64,000 bases of DNA from Iris pallida (GCA_029216955.1 JANAVB010006999.1:771853-835852); one strand, 5' to 3'. Counted from the stretch's first letter, positions 10,956 through 24,845 are shown. The notes: generated by a model from the sequence alone, not told the origin. A program made the numbers and translations.

Positions 10956-13157
10956 TTACCCAGAAATTTTATGTATCAATGATGATATCGATGAGTCGAT
11001 GTCAATCTCATTACTCTTTGCACAATGTTGAGAAAAATTAGGAAGCATTTTCATATAATGATGACACTGTCCATCCTTTGAGAGTAGATCCATTATGGAT
11101 GATGCAGTAGATGCCTCAGGGATAAATTTTCTTTTATCCATTTCTGAAAGAAACCCCATAGCTCTGGTTACTTCACCATTCTCCAACAACCCCTTAACAA
11201 TAGCATTAAGCATACCAGAATCTGAAGAGTAACCATATTTCTTCATTGACAAAAACAACTCATCAAATTCATCCAACAACCCTTCTTTAATAAGGCCTTT
11301 CATCATTATGGTGTATGTTAGAACATTTGGTAGCACTTCGTCATTTGCAAGAATAGAGTTAAAGAGATCCCTTGCTGCATTAACTTTACCAGCTTGAAAC
11401 ATTCCTTGAATTAAAATATTGAAGGTCCTAGCTTCCTTCTGACATGATATGGTGCTGAACAGATTCATGGCCCCATCAATGTCGTGATTTTTACAAAGTC
11501 CATGTAATATTATATGATAGGTTTGGAGTTCTAGGGAAGTTCCAGAAGCAATCATTTATCTTGTATTTCTTTTGCGTCGGCAACTCTTCCAGCTTGGTAT
11601 AATCCATCTAACATAATATTGTAAGTATCACGTGTTTGTTGCAATCCCTTACAAGGCATATCATCAAAAAGGTGTCTAGCTCTATCAACCTTTCCACACA
11701 TACAAAAGCCATTGATCAAGATTTGGTAAGCAACTGTATCTGGTTTATGACCTCGTGAAAGCATTAGCTCAAAAACTTTAAATGCTTTACTTGTTTTATG
11801 TATCAGGCAATATCCATTCATTAAGGTATTGTATGTTACTACATTGGTCTCCAAACCTCTTTGAATCATCACATCTAATAATTTATAACCTTTTTCGACC
11901 TTTCCTTCTTTACACAGAGCATCAATTATCGTGTTGAATGTCACAACATCAAGTTCAATCCCTTGATCCTTCATTTCCTCGAGCAATCTAGAAGTTGCTT
12001 CCCATTTTCCTAATTTTAGAAGTCCATCAATCAAAGTGTTATATGTGATAATATCAGGAGAGAGGCCTTGAGTTACCATTTGACGGAAGATATCTTCAGC
12101 TTCCACCACATTTTTGATCTTACAAAGTCCATCAATCAAAGTGTTATAAGTGATAACATCAGGAGAGAGACCTTGAGTTACCATTTGACGGAAGAGGTCT
12201 CCAACTTCCACCACTTTTCCAATTTTGTAAAGTCCATCAATGAAAGTGTTATAAGTGATAATATCAGGAGAGAGACCTTGAGTTACCATTTGGCGAAAGA
12301 GATCTTCAGCTTCCTCTACCTTTCCGATCTTGCAAAGTCCATCAATCAAAGTGTTATAAGTGATAATATCAGGAGAGAGACCTTGAGTTACCATTTGACG
12401 GAAGAGGACTCCAGCTTCCACCACTTTTCCAATTTTGCAAAGTCCATCAATCAAAGTGTTATAAGTAATATTATCAGGAGAGAGACCTTGAGTTACCATT
12501 TGACGGAAGAGAACTTCAGCTTCCTCCACCTTTCCGATCTTCCAAAGTCCATCAATCAAAGTGTTATAAGTGATAATATCAGGAGAGAGACATTGGGTCA
12601 CCATTTGACGGAAGAGGACTCCAGCTTCCACCACTTTCCAAATTTTGCAAAGTCCATCAATCAAAGTGCTATAAGTGATAATATTAGAAGAGAGACCTTG
12701 GCTTCCCATTTGACGAAAGAGGTCCTCAGCATCCTCCACATTTCCGATCGTGCAAAGTCCATCAATCAAAGTGTTATAAGTGATAATATCAGGAGAGAGA
12801 CCTTGGGTTCCCATTTGACGGAAGAGGTCTTCAGCATCGTCCACTTTTCCCATTTTGCAAAGTCCATCAATCAAAGTGTTATATGTGATAATATCCGGAG
12901 AGAGACCTTGAGTTACCATTTGACGAAAGAGGTCTTCAGCTTTCTCCACATTTCTGATTTTGCAAAGTCCATCTAATAAAATATTGTAAGTAAAAGTGTT
13001 CGGCTGCACTCCTTCTTGTCGTATTTTCTTGAACACATCCATAGTCTCATCTACCTTATGGTTGTTACTGTACCCATCAATCAAAATAGTGTAACTACGG
13101 ACGTCGTGCCTTAGACCCTCATGAGACATAGAACTAAGTAACTCATCCACCTTCTCG
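10956..13157 (-). pseudogene. Rf-like PPR gene, C-terminal two thirds (gene split by copia insertion)
   Basis: P-class PPR motifs of 35 residues run from the insertion point to the stop at 10956. After MDELLSSMSHEGL there are about ten near-identical repeats of the type ITYNTLIDGLCKIGKVEEAE, then more divergent ones, and a C-terminal tail (KSNEIDIDSSISSLIHKIS). Family members are mostly mitochondrial RNA-binding proteins, and Rf-like ones suppress cytoplasmic male sterility transcripts. A one-base loss near 11552 (CATTTATC against CATTTTATC in copy B) breaks the frame between KEIQDK and MIASGTS. The N-terminal part is at 29882-30837. Across the insertion, counting one copy of TCTCG and the missing base, the gene is 3,159 nt, an exact multiple of three. 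Confidence 0.93.
12010..12975 (-). repeat. Homogenised 105-bp tandem array encoding PPR motifs
   Basis: About nine consecutive units of 105 bp are nearly identical in DNA. Each contains AAAGTCCATCAATCAAAGTG and GAGAGAGACCTTGAGTTACC on the + strand. Adjacent units differ at few sites while flanking PPR motifs in the same gene are strongly diverged. This points to recent unequal crossing-over or gene conversion. The unit length is a multiple of three, which also keeps an antisense frame open at 12068-12976. Confidence 0.93.
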
Positions 13158-13626
13158 TGTTAGAAATTTTAATTGTACCCTGTCGATTCATGAGATGAAG
13201 AATATAATAAAATTGTGGAAACGTACCTGAATCCATTGCTAGACTTGATGTATCTTGAAGCGAACGTCTCTTTATTGGGGTTTGATCTTCCAACCCGCTA
13301 CAGCCCTTAATAACAAAGATGAAATCTTTGTTCCTCTCTTTGTTGATGGGGATACAGAAGAGAATAGAGAAACCCTCTCTTTGATGGCCGTATGAGTTGG
13401 GGACCATAACCCTAATGAATACACATATTTATATATGTGTTGATATTTCTAATTTGGCCCCTCATCAAATTAGAATTATCTCCGGTATCTACACATTAAT
13501 TCCATGACAATTATACCCTTAAGCCAATTTCCAAATAGACCACTTTAATTTGGCTTAATTATTTAGATAGCCCAAACACAATTAATTTTACATGTGTGGC
13601 CCCTTAATTATTGAATAATTCCAACA
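13158..13626 (-). repeat. copia 3' LTR
   Basis: 469 bp. Minus-strand ends are TGTTGGAATTATTC and AAATTTCTAACA. It abuts the polypurine tract at 13627-13639. The short open frame across it is an LTR artefact, repeated in the other LTR. Confidence 0.95.
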
Positions 13627-13639
13627 ATCTTCCACTGGG
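13627..13639 (-). other. copia polypurine tract
   Basis: On the minus strand CCCAGTGGAAGAT directly precedes TGTTGGAATT of the 3' LTR, matching the usual copia AGTGGGAGATTGTTGG arrangement. Confidence 0.75.
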
Positions 13640-13834
13640 ACACATATGTAACCTTATAATTGTGTTAACCTTAGTGAGCTCATAAATTGCTATATTAATC
13701 CTTAGGGTATATCCGGACAATATCGTCCATTAACCATATCAACATAGGATCAAAGCGGCCTTCATCACATATAGCGTAACTAAACCATCAATGGTCACAT
13801 ATACCAAGATAGTTAAACGACATAGATCAATCAT

Positions 13835-16800
13835 TGTAGCACCCAGTTTCCCAAATGAGGGTAATTTTAAAATTTTGTGTTTATAATTATTTTAATAATG
13901 ATATTTAATTCATGATATGATTTTGCTGATTTTAAATCATTTTAAAATTATTTAAATCAATGACTTGTGGTTTTGACGTTTTGCTAGTGAAACCCTAGAG
14001 ACTGTTTGACCTAGAGCCTAACCATGTGATTATGATATTTTAATATCATTTTTGGCCTAAGGATATTTTTTGCATTTGACCTCTTTGAATTATTTTGATA
14101 TTATTTTATTATTTATGATATTGTTTTGGGGTTATTTGAGTCGGGTTCGAATTTCAACTCAATCCGACTTGAAACGGGGACCCGGGGGTAGTTTGACTCT
14201 AGTGGGACCCACACACTAGTTAGGCATAGCCCACATGATATTAATTTTAGTCCACATGATAGAAATATTTTAGTTAGAGGTTAGACTAATTATTATGGAT
14301 AAGGTTAGTGTGATTAGAGACTTTAGAATGACTAATTTAGCCCCAACCAATTAGCCCTTTCCTAATACTCATAGAATAGGTTAGTAGGGGCTTTTGGACT
14401 TTTCCTAATAGGACAAAACCACCTTTATGGCCAGCCACAATAAGGATAGGGTTGAGCCTCCCATTTGTCATTATCCATCTATTTTTCTCTCTCTTGTTCT
14501 TCCCCAAATTCCTAGAGAGCAATCCCTAGCAATTTCTCCACCAAATCCTTCCATTTCACCACCAAATCTTCTTATTTCCTTCTCCATTCTAGCCAAGGAG
14601 GAAGCTACCCAAGTTTGGGAGGATTCGGAGCTCGTTCGTGTCCTTTTGGAATCTCTACGTGTCGGTGTCGCTCCGGGAAGGTTTTTCTTCGATTCGATCT
14701 ACCGGAAGGTATAAATCCCTTCTCCTTTTCATTTCCTCATGCATATAGGTCTATTTTGAACCCATAGGAATGACCCCCATGGTTGTATCTCCATTTGTGT
14801 CCATTTTGTGTCCATTTGGAGGTCATAGGAGTGTCCTTTGTGTTGTGGATGTGTTCATGTTACATATATAGATTTATATATATATATATTGTAATGAGAG
14901 TGTATCTATATTTATATATGTAATAAATGGTTCATGATGATTATATAATCAAGTTTGTGAGTGTGGTTCCTCATATTATTATTGCTATTATTGCTGTGGA
15001 TAATTAGGATATATATTGTGTATTCTTTTGGCTCAAACTATATAAATCCGTCATGATTTTTATCCACGTTTTTAATTTCAGTCCTAACTTAGAAATGTCA
15101 TAACTTCTAGCTCAAAGCTCGATTTAATCTCCCGTTTTTTTAAAAGAAGCGTATTGAAGTTAGCTTTCCAAAAACATATATTAATAGGCCTAATTCTTTC
15201 TGTAACTTTCTGGAGAATTATTTGAGTGTCAGCTGTACGAAAGACAAACGCGTTCTCGGTGTTTTCGTGATTTCGGGAGTTTCCGGAAACGAAAATGCGA
15301 TCCGTTTGAAGTTTCGGAAAGCTAACACATAGATCTATAACATAGTTTAATCCTAAATTTTAATTCATGCTGAGATGGTACAGTATTGATTATTAGTAGG
15401 AGTTATTATTCGGCATATGCATTTTGTGCACCCTTGTGTGTAATATAATATTCTATTTAATTTTAACCCATGTTAATGTATATACATTATGTAATTAAAT
15501 AGAAAATGCAAGCATGAGTAAATGGTTAAATAAATAATGTATGAGGTGATAATGTAAGCATGTATAAGTATGGCTTGTAATGAATATGTAGGTTCCATAG
15601 TGTGTAATGTATGGTACATATAGTAGTGCAAGAGAATAAATAAATGATAAATGAATGAAAGCATGAATGTAATGTAATAATAGATGTAATGTATGAAATA
15701 TACAAGTTAATGAGATGTAATATTCTATGTTAACACAAATCCTATATTACCTCATGTACCCCCTTACACTATGTTGACACTATCACACTTGACACATTGT
15801 TCACTTACACTTTGACACTCTTTGATATGTATACACTATGTATGCCCATTTAACCCTCACTTGCCCCTTTGCCATGTTCACATACACACACATAGCCTCT
15901 TAAATAAGTATTTATGAATATAGTTAACTTAGCTATGTATGTATATTATATATATGTTAGCATATTGTGTTGTAATATATAAGTTTATATAACCATTTAA
16001 AATGCCATGATTATAGACCTAATGTTGAATACCAATATATGCATGTGTATATATGTGTAGACATATATAGTTTAAAGTAATAGATTACCTAGTGTATATC
16101 TAATATAAATTCTTGCCTATTTGAGTATTAAATAATTGCATGCTATATAGAGTTGGGTGTATGTTGGCTTGTATAGCCTTGTATTGATGTGTGCTTGCTA
16201 GGATAAGTCTTGGTTAGGCCTAGTAAGACTTGCTGGGTTAGGACATGACCTAGTTTGACCTAGTTTGACTAGTGCAGTTGACCAGAGTTGACCAAGGGTT
16301 GACTTTGGCCTAATTTGACCTAGATTCATGTAGAATGCATTGTAGTGCTTTATATTACCCTTCTGGACATGTTGTGACTTGTGCTGTTCTAATTAGAAGC
16401 CAGACACCTCTCCTCGGATAGTATCTTTACCTTGGACATTCAGATATCAGGCGAGTACATTCTCTGATCATTTCATATCCTGCTTAGAATTATATTTCTG
16501 CTTTAGATTACTATACTTGATGCTGTCATGACATTATCACAGATTAGTACTATATGGATCTTCTCATGCGATGTTATCCCCCTCGGGAGCATCGGATACA
16601 TTGTGTCATGTGCGTTTCACTTTCATCATGTACTCCTGTGCTTCCATTTTACATGTGCACTCCTGTGAATCTTGTACTCTCATGTTCACGGAGCCCCCAT
16701 GTATACTATCATGTGCACCCTATATGGGCCCCATGTGATATCCTGTGCAATAACATAACATGTTTAGATCCTTGTGTATTGATTGGGGATACGGGAGAGT

Positions 16801-17493
16801 GCTAGTAGTTGTATGAATAATTCCATTGTAGTGTAGATCCTGTGCACCTCGATATCCTGTGCAAATCTGTCCTGTTCACATGTGCTATCTCGTACTCTGA
16901 CTCACTAGCCACTGTTAGTTCTCTATTTATAGTAGATATTTCTGTTACAGTTCTCTCTCTTGTTTAAATACTGTATTTCTTCAGATCTTGTATTTTACTC
17001 TACTGTATGATTATATTTTCTAACCTGCTATGATCTGTTGAGATGTACTGTACTCGTTCCTGTCCTGACTGGACCTGTTGATAAATTTTACAGATAGCCT
17101 GGAGGTTGCCTGCTAGCCTAGAGGAGACAGTAGAGGTTGCATAGATAGCTAGGATTTTTGCTTATAGTTTATTTTCAGTCATCTTGAGTTGTATTTATGG
17201 ATTACTGTATTTGGGTTTTGAGATGTATTCTGAGTTTGTATCTTAGACACTTAGACTTCTATCTGTTGTATCTCTTTTTGATTTCATGTTTTATCTATCT
17301 TCCTTTATGCTCTACCTTAGATGTGATTGAGCTTACATTCTGCTATGTCACCCCCATTCGGGGAGTATAAACTGTTTAGTCTTATACTGTTAGATGCATT
17401 GAGACCTAGGACAGCGTTCTACCGTCGACACAGCGACGTAGGCTGGGCGTTGTTACGTTCTCGTGCCCTAACTCTAGGGTGCGGGTCGAGACA
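13835..17493 (+). repeat. 5' LTR of the 13835-24845 element
   Basis: 3,659 bp, closely matching 21197-24845 along its whole length, with only scattered substitutions and small indels. It contains a pyrimidine-rich TTTTTCTCTCTCTTGTTC stretch near 14480, possibly the transcript leader, a short TTGAC motif cluster at 16240-16320, and ends with a CTACCGTCGACACAGCGACGTAG stem-like region. The 95-residue open frame at 14427 recurs in the other LTR and has no recognisable domain. Confidence 0.94.
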
Positions 17494-20400
17494 CGTTTTT
17501 AGTGGTGGCCCATGCAGGTCAAGTTTGTGTAGTGGTATTCGAACTAGAGTACCACTACAGCCTGCAGTAGGATTAGGATATATTTTTGAAGATACTCAAT
17601 CACAATTAGGATCCCTTGAGAGATTCCTGGGACGACCCTTGAGAATCTTGTTTAACTCCGATTTGAAAATTCTTTTCTTTTTCCTTGATTTGATTTATCT
17701 TTACTTTCTGCTATTGAATTTGATTTTGATGGATTATTATTGAATTTGAGTTTGTATTTATTGATTTTGATGAAGATTGTTGAAATTTGAATCTTGATGT
17801 TAGCTATAGCATCCGAGTTTGTAGTTATATGATTTGAAGGATTTTGTTCATTTCTGAATTTTGCTATTCGTTGATAAATTTGATTTTTTTGGTATTCATT
17901 GTTGATTTAATTTAATTTTTGGCAAGATGAAATTATATGGACTAGGTCATCTAAGTTATGAAAATCTTGTCTTATATAGTCACATTAGCCAGCATGGTGA
18001 GGACATATAGTCTGATTTTGGATATATTTCTCGGGTGTAGAAATTTAAGGTTTTCGCAGCCAAGCTAGCGGCATCACAAAAATGTTAAATACCATGATTC
18101 TAGAGGTATGTGCATAAGTCAAGGACTGTGATTATCGTATCCTTGCTCACTAGTATGACGAGGATTTAGAGTACCATGATTTTGGATAGACGCATATGAT
18201 TATCAGATTGTACCTTAAATGTTTTCGAACATGTTTTTGCTACTTTTGTTTCAGTCATTCAAAAAAAAGAGAAGGAGTTATGTTGTTTTGTTTGTTTTGT
18301 TTCTCATTGTTTACTTAGGATGTAGCTTTAGCTATTTTTATAAACCTTGTGTAACTTCTTACAAAAATTTATTTCTTCTTAATACAATAAACCAATGATT
18401 TTGCTAGGCCTTATTTTGGATTTGGTATTATAATTCTTGTTTCAAAAAAAATGGGTCCCTCTTTTAAATAGATAAGCAGAACAGATTCTATTATCATTCT
18501 TTTTCTGCCAATATTTTTACTACCATCATTCCTTGTCTTATATACCTGTCCTGATTATATCAATTCCCTGTCTCGTATATAATTCTGTCAGCAATACCTT
18601 GACAACTCTTGAATCTTCATATCATTTTGCCTGAGAAATGTTAAGGAAGTGACGTAAATTATGTAGCTCAGAGAAGACGTAACTGGTTATTTTATGATGA
18701 TCTAAAGAAAATCAAATGTGGAGTGTTCCATATGGAAACTTGAGATAGAAATGTGGTAAAGGTCTCGAATAGAATAAAGAGTTGTATACTGCCAATCTGG
18801 AAACAATTACATTTAGAGAAATTTTGGGGTTATGAGATAGTTTATAGGTGTATTCAAAACTAATGAGGATATCAGAGGTCAACCTAGTTTTGAGAACTTA
18901 GAAAATCTTGGTTATTGATTCTGGGGAAAACTTTTACTCTGAGGCTATGTAGAAGGTTAGTAATGGAAAAGAGAAGTTAATTGTGTTTAATATGGATATT
19001 AAACAAGATGTTGCGAGAAAATGACTAGGGATAGAGAGAGCACAAAGTTATGGAAGTTTATATATTGTTGTGAAATATTTTAGGAGAATAATATTCAAGG
19101 GTGTATGTCGAAAAAAATACGGAAGTTGATTTTATGATGAAAGATAAGTTTTGTAAGGCCTAGAGATTTAAATTAAATAATACGAGGAGAACAATTTGAA
19201 CAAGTTCAAGGAATTCGTAAACGGGATTTAGAGGTTTTGGGTCAAATTTAAGACAAGGTGAAAGAACTTGGAAATTTAAATAAATGGTTAATGTTGATTC
19301 CTAAATGTGAGGGTTGTGCTTCAAGAGTGATGTTTGGAAATTGGAAATTGCCTACGGTAGTCATGGTAAGGGTTTAAGTAAAGGTTAAATTTTCATATGG
19401 AGACTGGTGAGGTAAAGATTTGATTGGCAAGTTATGACCAGATAAACTTAAGAGTATCAGAAGCAGATGACTAACTCGATCTTCATTATTTTTGTGCATT
19501 AATTACCACCTCTTGAACTCCCACTTTCTAATTGAGATCCTTGACGTTCCTTATCGTGACTTTGATATTCGGAATGTAATACTAGCTGTTACCCTCCAAC
19601 AAATCTTATATGCAAGACCTAGACGAGCTCACCTTCGTGTAGGTATATCATATCCCACTAAAACCCGTCTTCTTGTACTCTATTTTCTTGATATGATTTT
19701 TTGGTCAACTGGCTAAACTATAACCTCTACCATTATACTAAATTTCTTCTTATTTTAATTAGAAATCCAGCCTTGACTCAATTCTTTCGACCCGACATGT
19801 GATGGTGTTCTGCTTGTTTTCTTAGATGCTTAACTTTGTACCTTATCTGATTACTTGACCCGTTGGTTAAGAAACTTGGACTATGTAATTCCTTTCATCA
19901 TTACCACCCTTATATCTTGTGCTGCTAAATTAGCCTTAGTTTTGCAAGCTTATCTATCTTCGAGCTTGGTCATGACATATTTTATTGGGTGGCCACCCAC
20001 TAACATATTGTCTTATTAGAACCGGTACATGATGGTCTGATCAACCTATTGCACTTTGGTTCGCTTTTTCATGTATCAATCTACGAGAATGGAGACATAG
20101 TTAAACTTGACCCTAGAGTCTCATTCGCGACAGCCTTGACAATTCTCCTTGAAATCTTTTTATCGCCTATGAACCTCGTATTCGTACTCAGTCGAACTAA
20201 ATTTAATCATGACCTGAACCTCCATCATTGGATGCTCGTGCTCATACTTTGATTTTATTGATTTTCTTTCTTGCCTAAATCTCGTTTTATCCCAAAATTG
20301 ATCAACTTAGATCGTGTCAAGACAAAAATCTATTTGTGATTTATTGTGCCTAAATTTTTAATTTTTGCCATTTTATGGAATAGTAACCTTTTAATAATTT

Positions 20401-21196
20401 CTTAGTTGCTTGTTAATGACCAATTTTTATATAGGATGGTAGACAGCCCTACAACCTTGATGATTGTTGTTCCCTTACCTTCCTAATTAGGACACCCTAG
20501 ATTGTTTGTGTGTTGATACTATAGTACTGTTTTGACCTAGAATGATTAGTGTACCTAGGTGAGACTTCCAACTGCTACGTTATGCCCTGACCTTGTATAC
20601 TATTCCTTCAAATTGCATGATTTAGAAAAAAAAAATTTAGACCTTGATTGTTGGGAGATAGGGACGTCACCCCATTAGTATCAGTTGTAGATATATATAG
20701 GTTAGTCCTTGATGTGGGGATGTGTGTCTATAAACATGTAGCTTATGAGATTTATGAGAGATTATAGTATCATCCTTGATGGGATGTACTAGTCTTTTGG
20801 TGAGCATAAATGTGTTATAAGAGATAGGGGCCTATATGTCTTAGTAATGCATCGTTCCTTTGGTAATAGAATGTATTAATAGATGGTTAATAGGAAGATA
20901 ATAGTTTGAGCATACCTATAGCCTATGATCAGTTCTTTTTCATCATTAGTTAAGACTGCTTTAAAATAGGTCCAGTCCCTTGGATATAGGTTCTAGTCCA
21001 TATTCTATTGAAGTTCCATTACCGCCGTACAGCAGAGCAGTATTGGAGGTATTTCTAGATTGACATTTTTTAGATGTCCGTTTATTATTCCAGTGTTAGG
21101 AAGTGTTACCTTAGATATTGGGTAGGTTAGAGGCTCTAGAAGGAGTACTATCGATCTTAAATTTCGAGAACGAAATTTTTCTAAGGTGGGTAGAGT
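17494..21196 (+). other. Non-coding internal region of the long-LTR element
   Basis: 3.7 kb with no open frame of note. Shortly after the 5' LTR GTGGTATTCGAACTAGAG (about 17530) may be a degraded form of the TGGTATCAGAGC primer-binding site. A short frame near 19492 begins MCINYHLLN, reminiscent of the gypsy reverse transcriptase MCIDYR box, but nothing downstream supports it. Next to the 3' LTR is TTCGAGAACGAAATTTTTC (about 21162) followed by AAGGTGGGTAGAGT (21183-21196) as polypurine tract. Confidence 0.7.
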
Positions 21197-24100
21197 TGCA
21201 GCACCCAGTTTCCCAAATGAGGGTAATTTTAAAATTTTGTGAATTATTTTAATAATGATATTTAATTCATGATATGATTTTGCTGATTTTAAATCATTTT
21301 AAAATTATTTAAATCAATGACTTGTGGTTTTGACGTTTTGCTAGTGAAACCCTAGAGACTGTTTGACCTAGAGCCTAACCATGTGATTATGATATTTTAA
21401 TATCATTTTTGGCCTAAGGATATTTTTTGCATTTGACCTCTTTGAATTATTTTGATATTATTTTATTATTTATGATATTATTTTTGGGTTATTTGAGTCG
21501 GGTTCGAATTTCAACTCAATCCGACTTGAAACGGGGACCCGGGGGTAGTTTGACTCTAGTGGAACCCACACACTAGTTAGGCATAGCCCACATGATATTA
21601 ATTTTAGTCCACATGATAGAAATATTTTAGTTAGAGGTTAGACTAATTATTATGGATAAGGTTAGTATGATTAGAGACTTTAGAATGACTAATTTAGCCC
21701 CAACCAATTAGCCCTTTCCTAATACTCATAGAATAGGTTAGTAGGGGCTTTTGGACTTTTCCTAATAGGACAAAATCACCTTTATGGCCAGCCACAATAA
21801 GGATAGGGTTGAGCCTCCCATTTGTCATTATCCATCTATTTTTCTCTCTCTTGTTCTTCCCCAAATTCCTAGAGAGCAATCCCTAGCAATTTCTCCACCA
21901 AATCCTTCCATTTTATCACCAAATCTTCTTCTTTCCTTCTCCATTCTAGCCAAGGAGGAAGCTACCCAAGTTTGGGAGGATTCAGAGCTCGTTCGTGTCC
22001 TTTTGGAATCTCTACGTGTCCGTGTCGCTCCGGGAAGGTTTTTCTTCGATTCGATCTACCGGAAGGTATAAATCCCTTCTCCTTTTCATTTCCTCATGCA
22101 TATAGGTCTATTTTGAACCCATAAGAATGACCCCCATGGTTGTATCTCCATTTGTGTCCATTTTGTGTCCATTTGGAGGTCATAGGAGTGTCCTTTGTGT
22201 TGTGGATGTGTTCATGTTACATATATAGATTTATATATATATATATATATTGTAATGAGAGTGTATCTATATTTATATATGTAATAAATGGTTCATGATG
22301 ATTATATAATCAAGTTTGTGAGTGTGGTTCCTCATATTATTATTGCTATTATTGTTGTGGATAATTATGATATATATTGTGTATTCTTTTAGCTCAAACT
22401 ATCTAAATCCGTCATGATTTTTATCCACGTTTTTAATTTCAGCCCTAACTTAGAAATGTCATAACTTCTAGCTCAAAGCTCGGTTTAATCTCCCGTTTTT
22501 TTTAAAAGAAGCGTATTGAAGTTAGCTTTCCAAAAACATATATTATTATGCATAATTCTGTCTATAACTTTCTGTAGAATTATTTGAGTATCAGCTGTAC
22601 GAAAGACAAACGCGTTCTCGGTGTTTTCGCGATTTCGGGAGTTTCCGGAAACGAAAATGCGATCCGTTTGAAGTTTCGAAAAGATAACACATAGATCTAT
22701 AACATACTTTAATCCTAAATTTTAATTCATGCTGAGATGGTACAATATTGATTATTAGTAGGAGTTATTATTCGGCATATGCATTTTGTGCACCCTTGTA
22801 TGTAATATAATGTTCTATTTAATTTTAACCCATGTTAATGTATATACATTATGTAATTAAATAGAGAATGCAAGCATGAGTAAATGGTTAAATAAATGAT
22901 GTATGAGGTGATAATGTAAGCATGTATAAGTATGGCTTGTAATGAATATGTAGGTTCCATAGTGTGTAATGTATGGTACATATAGTAGTGCAAGAGAATA
23001 AATGAATAATGAATGAATGAAAGCATGAATGTAATATAATAATAGATATAATGTATGAAATATACAAGTTAATGAGATGTAATGTTCTATGTTAACACAA
23101 ATCCTATATTACCTCATGTACCCCCTTACACTATGTTGACACTATCACACTTGACACATTGTTCACTTACACTTTGACACTCTTTGATATGTATACACTA
23201 TGTATGCCCATTTAACCCTCACTTGCCCCTTTGCCATGTTCACATACACACACATAGCCTCTTAAATAAGTATTTATGAATATAGTTAACTTAGCTATGT
23301 ATGTATATTATATATATGTTAGCATATTGTGTTGTAATATATAAGTTTATATAACCATTTGAAATGCCATGATTATAGACCTAATGTTGAATACCAATAT
23401 ATGCATGTGTATATATGTGTAGACATATATAGTTTAAAGTAATAGATTACCTAGTGTATATCTAATGTAAATTCTTGCCTATTTGAGTATTAAATAATTG
23501 CATGCTATATAGAGTTGGGTGTATGTTGGCTTGTATAGCCTTGTATTGATGTGTGCTTGCTAGGATAAGTCTTGGTTAGGCCTAGTAAGACTTGCTGGGT
23601 TAGGACATGACCTAGTTTGACTAGTGCAGTTGACCAGAGTTGACCAAGGGTTGACTTTGGCCTAATTTGACCTAGATTCATGTAGAATGCATTGTAGTAC
23701 TTTATATTACCCTTCTGGACATGTTGTGACTTGTGCTGTTCTAATTAGGAGCCAGACACCTCTCCTCGGATAGTATCTTTACCTTGGACATTCAGATATC
23801 AGGCGAGTACATTCTCTGATCATTTCATATCCTGCTTAGAATTATATTTCTGCTTTAGATTACTATACTTGATGCTGTCATGACATTATCACGGATTAGT
23901 ACTATATGGATCTTCTCATGCGATGTTATCCCCCTCGGGAGCATCGGATACATTGTGTTATGTGCGTTTCACTTTCATCATGTACTTCTGTGCTTCTATT
24001 TTACATGTGCACTCCTGTAAATCTTGTACTCTCATGTTCACGGAGCCCCCATGTATACTATCATGTGCACCCTATATGGGCCCCATGTGATATCCTGTGC

Positions 24101-24845
24101 AATAACATAACCTGTTTAGATCCTTGTGTATTGATTGAGGATACGGGGGAGTGCTAGTAGTTGTGTGAACAATTCCATTGTAGTGTAGATCCTGTGCACC
24201 TCGATATCCTGTGCAAATCTGTCCTGTTCACATGTGATATCTCGTACTCTGACTCACTAGCCACTGTTAGTTCTCTATTTATAGTAGATATTTCTGTTAC
24301 AGTTCTCTCTCTCGTTTAAATACTGTATTTCTTCAGATCCTGTATTTTACTCTACTGTATGATTATATTTTCTAACCTGCTATGATCTGTTGAGATGTAC
24401 TGTACTCGCTCCTGTCCTGACTGGACCTGTTGATAAATTTTACAGATAGCCTGGAGGTTGCCTGCTAGCCTAGAGGAGACAGTAGAGGTTGCATAGATAG
24501 CTAGGATTTTTGCTTATAGTTTATTTTCAGTCATCTTGAGTTGTATTTATGGATTACTGTATTTGGGTTTTGAGATGTATTCTGAGTTTGTATCTTAGAC
24601 ACTTAGACTTCTATCTGTTGTATCTCTTTTTGATTTCATGTTTTATCTATCTTCCTTTATGCTCTACCTTAGATGTGATTGAGCTTACATTTTGCTATGT
24701 CACCCCCATTCGGAGAGTATAAACTGTTTAGTCTTATACTGTTAGATGCATTGAGACCTAGGACAGCGTTCTACCGCCGACACTGCGGCGTAGGCTGAGC
24801 GTTGTTACGTTCTCGTGCCCTAACTCTAGGGTGCGGGTCGTGACA
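21197..24845 (+). repeat. 3' LTR of the 13835-24845 element
   Basis: 3,649 bp, ending GTGCGGGTCGTGACA, then the duplication ATCAT. Nearly identical to the 5' LTR, implying a fairly recent insertion. Its ends and several internal blocks are also related to the solo LTR at 59132-63407. Confidence 0.94.

Larger units (their letters stand above)
13835..24845 (+). mobile_element. Long-LTR gypsy-like element without coding capacity (LARD-like), nested in copia
   Basis: Two LTRs of about 3.65 kb (13835-17493 and 21197-24845) flank a 3.7-kb internal region. Outer edges carry the duplication ATCAT (13830-13834, 24846-24850). LTR ends are TGTAGCACCC or TGCAGCACCC and GTGACA or GAGACA. A motif typical of Ty3/gypsy elements, TTCGAGAACGAAATTTTTC, precedes the polypurine tract and 3' LTR. 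No protease, reverse transcriptase, RNase H or integrase could be read. It must be younger than the copia element it interrupts. Confidence 0.92.

Noticed and set aside
12068..12976. A 302-codon open frame antisense to the PPR array
   Set aside because: It repeats with the 105-bp unit because the unit is a multiple of three, has no known motif and is fully explained by the PPR coding strand.
13111..13407. 98-codon frame also seen at 29382-29657
   Set aside because: It lies in the two copia LTRs.
14427..14714. 95-codon frame repeated at 21784-22071 as a conserved gene
   Set aside because: Both lie at the same place in the two LTRs of one element, so the similarity is LTR identity, and no domain is recognisable.
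19492..19716. MCINYHLLN as a gypsy reverse transcriptase box
   Set aside because: Only the first residues resemble MCIDYR; no following reverse transcriptase motifs in any nearby frame.
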